Source: Pseudomonas sp. Irchel s3f7
Lineage (GTDB): Bacteria; Pseudomonadota; Gammaproteobacteria; Pseudomonadales; Pseudomonadaceae
Reading direction: 5' to 3'
NCBI RefSeq assembly: GCF_900187615.1
Contig: NZ_FYDO01000009.1
Location: 32,434 to 96,433 of the forward strand
DNA: 64,000 bases
The notes under the pieces were generated by a model. That model searched no databases. It had not been told where the DNA came from and saw only the letters and a program-made list of their open reading frames with translations. Both the position numbers and the translations under genes were made by a program. Each line of letters starts with the position of its first letter. The stretch's first letter is position 1. Shown here one piece after another: positions 28,437 through 36,522 of this stretch.

Positions 28437-28457
28437 GCATGCGGTCGAATGCCATCA

Positions 28458-28625
28458 TCACCACAGGGTCATCGATTCGCCGGCCAGGGTCATGTCGGTC
28501 ATCGCCACCCCCTCGCCCCGCGCGGCGGCGTCGGAGTGCCCAGCCCCGGGGCGCACACCGGCACCAGCGCTTCTTCGAACAGGGTCAGGCAATCCGGCGC
28601 GGTTGTGGACCAAGCTCAAGACCAA
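28458..28625 (-). pseudogene. Relic of a LysR-type regulator C-terminus
   Basis: On the minus strand one frame reads DCLTLFEEALVPVCAPGL, a typical end-of-first-lobe phrase of LysR effector domains. After a frame change the sequence reads GEGVAMTDMTLAGESMTLW before a stop, which matches the later phrase (GxGVAL...L) of the same family. Most of the gene is missing; the residue sits between two repeat elements. The two fragments are close together, so a deletion as well as a frameshift is likely. Confidence 0.45.
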
Positions 28626-28654
28626 CACCTGATAATCCGATGTGACACTGCATT

Positions 28655-28746
28655 TGTGGCGAGGGAGCTTGCTCCCGTTGGGCAGCGAAGCGGCCCCAAA
28701 ACAGGGATCGCTGCGCAATCCAACGGGAGCAAGCTCCCTCGCCACA
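28655..28746. repeat. Long inverted repeat of a fourth dispersed family
   Basis: TGTGGCGAGGGAGCTTGCTC is mirrored by GAGCAAGCTCCCTCGCCACA about 50 bases away. The arms extend into CCCGTTGG/CCAACGGG. This element type is common in fluorescent pseudomonads. Confidence 0.88.
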
Positions 28747-28788
28747 GGTTGGCGTCGCCTATTAGGCAGGGGTGAATCTACTCAGGCA

Positions 28789-29220
28789 TCAGAACTTGAA
28801 CGCCTGACGTCCCACCAACAGCCATTTGCCGTCCTGCTTCTGCCAGATCTGGAAATTTTCGATTTCGGTCGGTACCACGTCGGTGCCTTTGATGGCTTGC
28901 GCGGAGAAGTGGTGGCGAACCAGCGCGACGTCACCCGAGAGCGTGATGGTCTGGTTCTGCATCTCCAGCGTCTTGAAGGCGCTTTTGCCGGATTCGATGT
29001 CGGCGATGAATGCCTTCTTGTCCTGGACCTTGCCGCTGGAGTGCCCATAAGTCAGGTTCTGCGCGGTCAGGGCGTTCAGTTCGGCAATGTCCTTGTGCAG
29101 CATGGCCTGGGTCAGATGGTCGACCGCTTGTGCCACGTCCTGGTCTGCGGCCGGTGTGGAGGCGGCGACGTAGCCACTGAACAGGCACAGAAAACCGATC
29201 AGCAGTGTTGTTTTTTTCAT
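28789..29220 (-). CDS. Secreted NTF2-like protein (DUF4440/SnoaL-type)
   Basis: A 143-residue protein with a signal peptide (MKKTTLLIGFLCLFSGYVAAS) and an NTF2-like cone fold: an N-terminal helix region AVDHLTQAMLHKDIAELNAL, then strands LTYGHSSGKVQDKKAFI and ALVRHHFSA, ending EIENFQIWQKQDGKWLLVGRQ. Proteins of this type are often small periplasmic ligand-binding or enzyme-like modules of unknown role. Monocistronic and not linked to ilvD in sequence logic. Confidence 0.8.
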   Translation of the reverse strand: MKKTTLLIGFLCLFSGYVAASTPAADQDVAQAVDHLTQAMLHKDIAELNALTAQNLTYGHSSGKVQDKKAFIADIESGKSAFKTLEMQNQTITLSGDVALVRHHFSAQAIKGTDVVPTEIENFQIWQKQDGKWLLVGRQAFKF

Positions 29221-29374
29221 CTTCGATTCCTTGTTTTTGTAGGGGGTTAGAAATGACTGAGCGCGAATTCATCAGTCATCGTACAACCTAGCATGGAGTG
29301 AAGGAAAAAAGCCAACTGGCAACGCTGATCGCTCTCGCGATGGCAATAGCTCAAGCAACGCTGGATCAAGCACC

Positions 29375-31057
29375 CTAAAGATACTTGTCCGTCACCGCCC
29401 CCTCTGAAGCACTGGAAACAGTCTTCGCATACTTGGCCAACACCCCGCGTTTGTACTTCGACTCCGGCCGAACCCAGCGCGATTTGCGCTCGGCCAGTTC
29501 AGCGTCGGACACATCGACCGTGATCTGCCGGGTTTCGGCATCGATGGTGATCCTGTCGCCATTCTCCACCAGCGCAATCGGCCCGCCCTCAAAGGCCTCC
29601 GGGGTGATGTGCCCGACCACAAACCCGTGTGAACCGCCGGAAAAGCGCCCGTCGGTAATCAACGCCACTTCCTTGCCCAAGCCCTTGCCCATGACCGCCG
29701 AGGTCGGCGACAGCATCTCGCGCATGCCGGGCCCGCCCTTGGGCCCTTCGTAGCGAATCACGATGACTTCGCCGGGTTGCACTTCACCGTTGAGAATGCC
29801 CGCCAGCGCGCCTTCTTCACCGTGGTACACCCGAGCCGTGCCTTCGAAGCGCAGGCCTTCCTTGCCGGTGATCTTGGCCACGGCGCCGGTGGGCGAGAGG
29901 TTGCCGTGCAGCACCACCAGGTGCGAATCCTTTTTGATCGGCCGGTCGAAGGGCAGGATCACGTCCTGGCCTTCGGGGTAGTCGACCACGTTTTCCAGGT
30001 TTTGCGCGAGGGTCTTGCCGGTGACGGTCAACACATCGCCATGCAACATGCCGGCGGCCAGCATGCGCTTCATCAACGGTTGAATGCCGCCGATGGCGAC
30101 CAGTTCGCTCATCATGTATTTCCCGCTGGGGCGCAGGTCGGCGACCACCGGGGAAACCTTGCCCAACTCGACGAAATCATCCAGCGTCAACTCGACGTCC
30201 ACCGCATTGGCCATGGCCAACAGGTGCAGCACGGCGTTGGTCGAGCCGGCGAGGGCGATGACCACGCGGATGGCATTCTCGAAGGCTTTGCGGGTCATGA
30301 TGTCGCGTGGCTTGAGGTCCAGCTTGAGCAGTTCCATGGCCTGTTGGCCGGCGCGAAAACTGTCCGAAGCCTTGTCGCCGCCGATGGCGTCCTGGGAACT
30401 GGAACCGGGCAGGCTCATGCCCAGCGCCTCGATGGCCGACGCCATAGTGTTGGCGGTGTACATGCCGCCGCAGGAACCGGGGCCGGGGATCGCCACTTCC
30501 TCGATCTGCTTGACCTGGATTTCGCTGATGTCGCCACGCGCATGTTGGCCCACGGCTTCGAACACGGAAATGATGTCGGTGTGGCCGGCACCCGGTCGAA
30601 TGGTGCCACCGTACACAAAGATCGAAGGACGGTTCAGCCGCGCCATGCCGATCAGGCAGCCCGGCATGTTCTTGTCGCAACCGCCGACGGTGACCAGCCC
30701 ATCGAAGCCCTCGCAGCCGACCACCACTTCGATGGAGTCGGCAATCACCTCGCGGGACACCAGCGAATACTTCATGCCTTCGGTGCCGTTGGCGATACCG
30801 TCGGAAATGGTGATGGTGTTGAAAATCACCCCTTTTGCACCCGCCGCGTTCGCGCCTTTTTCCGCCTCGATCGCCAGTTTGTCGATGTGCATGTTGCAGG
30901 GCGTGACCATCGCCCAGGTCGAGGCAATGCCGATCTGCGGCTTCTTGAAGTCTTCATCGGTGAAGCCCACGGCGCGGAGCATGGCGCGTGCGGGGGCGGC
31001 TTCGATGCCGTCGATGACCTGGGAGGAATACTTGCGCAGATCGTCTTTGTCGCTCAT
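29375..31057 (-). CDS. ilvD: Dihydroxy-acid dehydratase, short form
   Basis: A 560-residue iron-sulfur dehydratase of the IlvD/Edd family. It converts 2,3-dihydroxy-3-methyl acids to 2-oxo acids in valine and isoleucine synthesis. Cluster cysteines are in MVTPCNMH, GGCDKNMPGC and GPGSCGGMYTANT. The length and these motifs match the shorter, [2Fe-2S]-type enzymes of plants and cyanobacteria rather than the roughly 613-residue enterobacterial form, which pseudomonads usually also carry. The second possibility is a sugar-acid dehydratase, but the conserved PGSSSQDA and the C-terminal GRFSGGSHGFVVGH fit IlvD. Stands alone. Confidence 0.88.
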   Translation of the reverse strand: MSDKDDLRKYSSQVIDGIEAAPARAMLRAVGFTDEDFKKPQIGIASTWAMVTPCNMHIDKLAIEAEKGANAAGAKGVIFNTITISDGIANGTEGMKYSLVSREVIADSIEVVVGCEGFDGLVTVGGCDKNMPGCLIGMARLNRPSIFVYGGTIRPGAGHTDIISVFEAVGQHARGDISEIQVKQIEEVAIPGPGSCGGMYTANTMASAIEALGMSLPGSSSQDAIGGDKASDSFRAGQQAMELLKLDLKPRDIMTRKAFENAIRVVIALAGSTNAVLHLLAMANAVDVELTLDDFVELGKVSPVVADLRPSGKYMMSELVAIGGIQPLMKRMLAAGMLHGDVLTVTGKTLAQNLENVVDYPEGQDVILPFDRPIKKDSHLVVLHGNLSPTGAVAKITGKEGLRFEGTARVYHGEEGALAGILNGEVQPGEVIVIRYEGPKGGPGMREMLSPTSAVMGKGLGKEVALITDGRFSGGSHGFVVGHITPEAFEGGPIALVENGDRITIDAETRQITVDVSDAELAERKSRWVRPESKYKRGVLAKYAKTVSSASEGAVTDKYL

Positions 31058-31136
31058 GACAACTCCTCAAAGCTTCACCAGGGAAACCCGATGAGTATAG
31101 TCGCCCCTACGAGGCTACCCGCAGGCGTTCACCCAT

Positions 31137-31218
31137 AGGAGCTGGCTTGCCAGCGATGGCGCCCGAACGATCGATGCAAGGCCCAAGACCGCCATCGCCG
31201 GCAAGCCGGCTCCTACAA
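31137..31218. repeat. REP pair
   Basis: TAGGAGCTGGCTTGCCAGCG and GCCGGCAAGCCGGCTCCTAC in inverse orientation, upstream of ilvD. The further stretch to 31518 is the mqo leader; apart from A-rich patches near 31340-31380 nothing definite was seen in it. Confidence 0.85.
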
Positions 31219-31518
31219 GTCGGGAACAGACGCGCGGGTAAGCCCTGACGTGATATTCTTCGCGCCAACTTGGTTTGACCTATTCAGTTTGCATGTCCTT
31301 GAGGCGTGCCGACGGAATCACTGTCGCTCAAGCAGCTGAAGCCAATAAAGATAAAAAGTCAGTTCAGAAGGGACATATAAATTGGGGTCGATGCGGTTCG
31401 TCGGCCTTGTGTGCCCACCCTGTAATCCCGCTGTGCCTAACCCATGATCTGCCGTGAAACATGGGTCTGCGTGCGCGAGGATGGAAGGGCGGATGGCGTT
31501 TTATCATAGGTGCTACAG

Positions 31519-33174
31519 ATGTTTAAGAAAGTAAACACAACCCTGCTGGGGCTGGCGTTGTCGCTGGGGGTGGCTTGCGCGCACGCGCAAGAGGCCAAGA
31601 AAGTCGACGTGCTGCTGATTGGCGGCGGCATCATGAGTGCGACCCTGGGTGTGTGGCTCAATGAGCTGGAACCCGGTACGTCGATGGAAATGATCGAGCG
31701 CCTTGACGGCGTCGCTCAGGAAAGCTCCAACGGCTGGAACAACGCCGGTACCGGTCACTCCGCCCTGGCTGAGCTGAACTACACGCCGGAAGACGAGAAC
31801 GGCAAGGTCTCGATCCCGAAGGCCGTGGAAATCAACGAAGCGTTCCAGATATCCCGTCAGTTCTGGGCCTGGCAGGTTCAGCAAGGCGTGCTGAAGAACC
31901 CGCGTTCGTTCATCAACTCGACACCGCACATGAGCTTCGTGTGGGGCGATGACAACATCAAGTTCCTCAAAAAGCGCTACGACGCGCTGCAAGCGAGCCC
32001 GCTGTTCGCCGGCATGCAGTACTCCGAAGACCCGGCTGTGATCAAGCAATGGGTACCGCTGATGATGGAAGGGCGTGACCCGAACCAGAAAATCGCGGCC
32101 ACCTGGAGCCCGCTGGGTACTGACGTGAACTTCGGCGAAATCACCCGCCAGTTCGTTGCACACCTGCAAACCACACCGAAATTCGACTTGAAGCTGTCCA
32201 GCGAAGTGCAGGACATCACCCGGAACGAAGACGGCAGCTGGCGCGTCAGCTACAAAAACCTCAAAGACGGCAGCAAAACCGAAACCGACGCCAAGTTCGT
32301 GTTCATCGGCGCCGGCGGCGGTGCCTTGCACCTGCTGCAGAAGTCCGGCATTCCTGAAGCCAAGGAATACGCAGGCTTCCCGGTTGGCGGCTCGTTCCTC
32401 GTGACCGAAAACCCGACCATCGCCGAGCAACACCTGGCCAAGGCCTACGGCAAAGCTTCCGTTGGCGCACCACCGATGTCGGTTCCGCACCTGGACACCC
32501 GCGTGCTGGACGGCAAGCGCGTGATCCTGTTTGGCCCATTCGCGACCTTCAGCACCAAGTTCCTGAAAGAAGGTTCGTACCTGGACCTGCTGACCACCAC
32601 GACCACACACAACGTGTGGCCAATGACCAAGGTCGGCATCAAGGAATACCCGCTGGTGGAGTACCTGGCAGGCCAGCTGATGCTGTCGGATGAAGACCGC
32701 CTCAACGCCCTGAAAGAATACTTCCCGAATGCCAAGGCTGAAGACTGGCGTCTGTGGCAAGCGGGCCAGCGCGTGCAGATCATCAAGCGTGATGAAGCCG
32801 CCGGTGGCGTGCTGAAACTGGGCACCGAGATCGTCGCTGCGCAAGACGGCAGCATCGCCGGCCTGCTGGGCGCCTCCCCGGGCGCTTCGACTGCCGCACC
32901 GATCATGCTGACCGTGCTGCAGAAAGTCTTCAAAGACAAGGTCGCGAGCCCTGAGTGGCAGGCAAAACTGCACCAGATCGTGCCGAGCTACGGCACCCAG
33001 CTGAACGCCAGCCCGGAAAAGGTTGCGCAGGAATGGGCCTACACCGCCAAAGTGCTGGAACTGACGACGCCTCCGGCGATGATGGCTCCGGCGGCGACCC
33101 CGGTGACTGTCGATCTTGATGCTAAAGCGCCAAAAGCGCCGAAAGCCAACGCCGCGAATGATATGGCTCTGTAA
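31519..33174 (+). CDS. mqo: Malate:quinone oxidoreductase
   Basis: A 551-residue FAD enzyme that oxidises malate and reduces quinone at the inner membrane. The start is ATG 31519 with AGGTG six bases ahead; an in-frame GTG nine bases earlier is less likely. After a signal-like N-terminus ([20 protein letters not shown]) comes the FAD site [16 protein letters not shown], then [29 protein letters not shown] and the C-terminal [14 protein letters not shown], all diagnostic. A lysine/alanine-rich tail [15 protein letters not shown] ends the protein. A strong terminator follows. Confidence 0.95.
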   Translation: MFKKVNTTLLGLALSLGVACAHAQEAKKVDVLLIGGGIMSATLGVWLNELEPGTSMEMIERLDGVAQESSNGWNNAGTGHSALAELNYTPEDENGKVSIPKAVEINEAFQISRQFWAWQVQQGVLKNPRSFINSTPHMSFVWGDDNIKFLKKRYDALQASPLFAGMQYSEDPAVIKQWVPLMMEGRDPNQKIAATWSPLGTDVNFGEITRQFVAHLQTTPKFDLKLSSEVQDITRNEDGSWRVSYKNLKDGSKTETDAKFVFIGAGGGALHLLQKSGIPEAKEYAGFPVGGSFLVTENPTIAEQHLAKAYGKASVGAPPMSVPHLDTRVLDGKRVILFGPFATFSTKFLKEGSYLDLLTTTTTHNVWPMTKVGIKEYPLVEYLAGQLMLSDEDRLNALKEYFPNAKAEDWRLWQAGQRVQIIKRDEAAGGVLKLGTEIVAAQDGSIAGLLGASPGASTAAPIMLTVLQKVFKDKVASPEWQAKLHQIVPSYGTQLNASPEKVAQEWAYTAKVLELTTPPAMMAPAATPVTVDLDAKAPKAPKANAANDMAL

Positions 33175-33194
33175 CTAGAAACCCAGTCAAAAAG

Positions 33195-33230
33195 AACCCA
33201 CTGAACCGGTAACGGTCAGTGGGTTTTTTT
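33195..33230 (+). terminator. Intrinsic terminator of mqo
   Basis: AACCCACTG and CAGTGGGTT form the stem around an ACCGGTAACGGT loop region, followed by seven T. The same hairpin core recurs at 35408-35436. Confidence 0.92.
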
Positions 33231-33468
33231 GTGGGCGATGGAATGGGCATCCACCCTGGACAGGCATTCCCTGTCATCAAATGCCAAGTCACTGACGCTC
33301 AATGAAAAGCGGACAGTTTGCGCGTGGCGATACTGACTTGTTTTCCGGCGTCGAGCCGTAAGCCTGATACCCCTCCGCCGGGCGGGCACCATTGTGTAGG
33401 AGCGAGCCTTGCGTGCAGGTGGGGAACCGTCAGTTGCATCTCAATAGAACAATCATAGAGAGCGCAGA

Positions 33469-34728
33469 ATGAAGTTCAGATTTATAGACAACAGCCAGCC
33501 GAGCCGTCGGCGGGTGCTACGTGATGGTGTTGCCCTGGCGTTGGCGGCTTCGCCCTTGGCCAGTCTTGCCAAGGCAGCCGATGAAAGCGCAGTGGCCAGC
33601 GAGTCTGCCGATGAAGTGACCTTTGCGGCGGGCCCACGACCGTTGGTGCAATACCCGCAAAAGCGCCCGTTGACTCTGGTAACGACCCGTCCGCCGCACC
33701 TGGAGACGCCGTTCCCGGTCTTCAACGAAGGGCCGATCACCCCGAATGACGCCTTTTTCGTGCGTTATCACCTGGCCAATTTCCCGACCAGCATCGATCC
33801 GGACACTTACCGTTTGACGGTCAAGGGCACGGTCGAGACGCCGCTGTCGTTGTCCCTCGCCGAGCTCAAGGCGATTGCCGAACCGGTGGAAGTGGTCGCC
33901 GTCAATCAATGTTCGGGTAACAGCCGTGGCTTCTCGATGCCGCGTGTGTTCGGCGCTCAGTTGGGCAATGGTTCCATGGGGAATGCGCGCTGGGTGGGGG
34001 TCCCGCTCAAGGCCGTACTGGAAAAGGCCGGGGTCAAGGCCGAAGCCGCGCAAGTGACCTTCCGTGGGCTGGATAAGCCGGTGCTGGCGAGCACGCCGGA
34101 GTTCATCAAGGCGCTGGACATCGGCCATGCCATGGACGGCGAGCCGATGATCGCCTGGTCAATGAACGGCACCGACCTGCCATTCCTCAACGGTTACCCG
34201 ATCCGCCTGGTGGTGCCTGGCTATTTCGGCACGTACTGGATCAAACACCTGAGTGAAATCGAAGTCGTCGACCACACCTTCGACGGTTTCTTCATGGCCA
34301 AGGGTTACCGCCTTCCGGATAACGATTGTTTCTGCATTGCCCCCGGCACCACGGCGGCGAAAACCCTGCCGATTGCCAAGTTGGCGATACGCAGTTTCAT
34401 CACCAGCGTTAAACACGGCGATGTATTGCCGCTGAAGAAAAGCGTGGTGCTCAAGGGCATTGCGTTCGACGGTGGCGTGGGGGTCAACAAGGTCGAGGTC
34501 TCGATCGACGGCGGGAAAACCTGGAGCGAAGCCAGACTGGGCGAGGATCTGGGGCGTTTCTCCTTCCGTGAGTGGACACTGCCGATCACCTTCACCAGCA
34601 AGGGCGCGACGCAGTTGATGGTGCGCGCAAGCAACAGTGCGGGCGAAACCCAACCGATGAAAGCTGACTGGAACCCTAGCGGTTACCGTCGCCACGTCGT
34701 GGAAACCAGCCACGTGACCGTCGCCTGA
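33469..34728 (+). CDS. Molybdopterin sulfite dehydrogenase, catalytic subunit (SorA/SoxC-like)
   Basis: A 419-residue periplasmic oxidoreductase of the sulfite-oxidase family. It has a Tat signal (SRRRVLRDG near residue 12, then a hydrophobic run to SLAKA), the molybdenum-binding cysteine in VAVNQCSGNSRG (C148), the Moco-domain NGYPIRLVVPGYFGTYWIKHL region and a C-terminal dimerisation domain (VSIDGGKTWSEARLGEDLG). It has no haem domain, so electrons leave through the cytochrome encoded ten bases downstream. It would oxidise sulfite to sulfate, for example sulfite released by the sulfonate-type monooxygenases at the left of the window. Confidence 0.87.
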   Translation: MKFRFIDNSQPSRRRVLRDGVALALAASPLASLAKAADESAVASESADEVTFAAGPRPLVQYPQKRPLTLVTTRPPHLETPFPVFNEGPITPNDAFFVRYHLANFPTSIDPDTYRLTVKGTVETPLSLSLAELKAIAEPVEVVAVNQCSGNSRGFSMPRVFGAQLGNGSMGNARWVGVPLKAVLEKAGVKAEAAQVTFRGLDKPVLASTPEFIKALDIGHAMDGEPMIAWSMNGTDLPFLNGYPIRLVVPGYFGTYWIKHLSEIEVVDHTFDGFFMAKGYRLPDNDCFCIAPGTTAAKTLPIAKLAIRSFITSVKHGDVLPLKKSVVLKGIAFDGGVGVNKVEVSIDGGKTWSEARLGEDLGRFSFREWTLPITFTSKGATQLMVRASNSAGETQPMKADWNPSGYRRHVVETSHVTVA

Positions 34729-34738
34729 GGACAGCCGC

Positions 34739-35386
34739 ATGAAACCCATGAAATTCATCACCACCTTGCTATGCGCGGCTCCGTTTTACCTGGCGACCCT
34801 GGCTAGCGCCGCGCCGCTGTCCATCACGCTGCCGCCCGAAACGGCAGTGTTCAAGTCCAGCCCCCTGCCTGGGTACGCATTGGCGCAGCAGAAGTGCTCC
34901 GTCTGCCACTCGGCGGATTACATCAACTTCCAGCCGCCCGGCCTGAGCCTGGCGCAGTGGACCGCTGAAGCGGGCAAGATGCAGCACGTGTACGGCGCGC
35001 CGATCAGCGATCAGGACGTGAGTGTGATCGGTGCCTACCTGGCGGTGACCTACGGCAGTGCCAAGGCGAGCGATGCCGATGTCCAGGCTGCCTCGAATCC
35101 CCCGGCGGCCCAACCCGTGGCGGTGACGGTGGCAAAAGTCGACACCAAGACCTTGCTCCAGAACAACGCTTGCCTGTCCTGCCATGCCATCGATCACAAG
35201 GTGGTCGGCCCGGCCTATCACGATGTGGCGGCGAAGTATGCCAAAGACCCGCAGGCGCTGGACCGGGTAATGTCCAGCATCCAGCACGGCGGCAGCGGTA
35301 AATGGGGAGATGTGCCCATGCCGCCTTTCGCGCAACTGAGCCCGGACGAACTGAAAAGTCTGGCGACGTTCATCCTGAGTCAGTGA
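34739..35386 (+). CDS. Dihaem cytochrome c, SorB-like fused to a c551-like domain
   Basis: A 215-residue precursor with a signal peptide ending LASAAP and two haem sites, CSVCH (53-57) and CLSCH (145-149). The first half (PGLSLAQWTAEAGKM, YLAVTYG) resembles the SorB cytochrome that accepts electrons from sulfite dehydrogenase; the second half (VGPAYHDVAAKYA, GKWGDVPMPPFAQLSPDELKSL) resembles cytochrome c551. An alanine/proline linker joins them. The fusion would pass electrons directly from SorA to a soluble c551-type site. GAGGAC precedes the start and the gene is in an operon with the dehydrogenase. Confidence 0.87.
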   Translation: MKPMKFITTLLCAAPFYLATLASAAPLSITLPPETAVFKSSPLPGYALAQQKCSVCHSADYINFQPPGLSLAQWTAEAGKMQHVYGAPISDQDVSVIGAYLAVTYGSAKASDADVQAASNPPAAQPVAVTVAKVDTKTLLQNNACLSCHAIDHKVVGPAYHDVAAKYAKDPQALDRVMSSIQHGGSGKWGDVPMPPFAQLSPDELKSLATFILSQ

Positions 35387-35406
35387 ACGCTGGCCTGACG
35401 TGAAAA

Positions 35407-35437
35407 AGCCCACTGAACCGGTAACGGTCAGTGGGCT
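35407..35437. terminator. Bidirectional terminator
   Basis: GCCCACTG and CAGTGGGC enclose AACCGGTAACGGT. On the plus strand TTATTG follows; on the minus strand five T follow, so it serves both the cytochrome gene and the glycosyltransferase gene. The central 23 bases are identical to the mqo terminator. Confidence 0.88.
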
Positions 35438-35456
35438 TATTGCTGTGCAGGTTTGC

Positions 35457-36263
35457 TCAGGACATCGAGGTGTTGGCGGCACGGAAGCGCTTGAGAATGT
35501 CCTGATACATTTTGCTTCGTCGATGGTTCTGGGCATATCCGCCCGCCGCCGAGACAGTGCCGGCCTGAACGTGGTCCAGGTACTTGAAGATTTTGCCGGG
35601 CGAAACAAACACGACCTCATGGCCAAGCTCGATCACTCGATCCTGCAGTTCATACCCCGGCACGCGGTCGTCGATCTGGAAGTGCAGACCTCGTTGCTTC
35701 ATGAGCCGGCAATTCCACAAGGTACAAAAGCTCTTCAGGTAGGTTTCCCTGTAGGGTTTTGGCGCTCTTGAGCGCAGGCCCAGGGATTGCTTCAGGCGTC
35801 TTGCGTGATGCTTCACAAAGCGCGAAGTGAAACGCCACACGGTCCGTGGCAGGCCCCGATCCAATTGCTCCGTGCAACCGACAGCGGCCACGTTGGGGTT
35901 CTTGTTGCAATGGTCCATCATCATTGCAAACACGTCGGCATCGAAGACGAATGTGTCGGTGTGCATCAGGAACACATAGTCGGTATCGATGCTGTCCAAC
36001 GCCATGTCCAGTGCCTTGCCATGGGCAATGTGGCCCGGCTCTTTGCCAGGTGACTGGCGTTCGATCAGCTTGATCCAGTTCAGTGAGCGCAGGTAGGCGA
36101 CGCTGTCGTCTGCGGAGTCGTTATCGACGACCCACACCGGGATGTTTTGTTTTCGGGCATGGGCATGCAGCAGGTCGAGGCAGATCCGGGTCAGATCAAG
36201 GGTTTTATAGTTGACCAGGACGATACTGAAAGTTGGCTTGGAAAGAGTGTCGACGGTGCCCAT
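35457..36263 (-). CDS. Family-2 glycosyltransferase
   Basis: A 268-residue GT-A glycosyltransferase. Seen: N-terminal FSIVLVNYKTLDLTRICLDLL, nucleotide-binding VWVVDNDSADDS and a DxD-type HTDTFVFD at about residue 103. GPGYELQDRVIELGHEV-like region near the C-terminus fits an acceptor-side helix. No membrane segment, so it acts in the cytoplasm, probably on a surface polysaccharide or lipid-linked sugar. No other polysaccharide genes are nearby. Confidence 0.85.
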   Translation of the reverse strand: MGTVDTLSKPTFSIVLVNYKTLDLTRICLDLLHAHARKQNIPVWVVDNDSADDSVAYLRSLNWIKLIERQSPGKEPGHIAHGKALDMALDSIDTDYVFLMHTDTFVFDADVFAMMMDHCNKNPNVAAVGCTEQLDRGLPRTVWRFTSRFVKHHARRLKQSLGLRSRAPKPYRETYLKSFCTLWNCRLMKQRGLHFQIDDRVPGYELQDRVIELGHEVVFVSPGKIFKYLDHVQAGTVSAAGGYAQNHRRSKMYQDILKRFRAANTSMS

Positions 36264-36522
36264 CTGCGAGATGCTCGGCTATCTGAAAAGCGCAGATTAA
36301 TCAGCCAACCTTAGCCGAAACTTAATTTTCCCTGGCGTGAGGGCGGCGTTTGTTACTCGATGTGTTGCAAACGCGTGATGTGACAACAGGTCAGTCTCTG
36401 CCTATCCTGCAACCTGCGTCACAGGGCGCCTCGATGTTTCCCTCCGTATACACTTTCAGGACCGAAACTTTGCAAATATCGGTGTTTGTCTTGATCACAT
36501 TTCCTTGGTGCAGGGTGGCGGA

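Noticed and set aside
29777..32973. Long ORFs opposite ilvD (453 residues) and mqo (486 residues)
   Set aside because: Same reason: composition of antisense frames, no start signals, and strong families on the coding strand.
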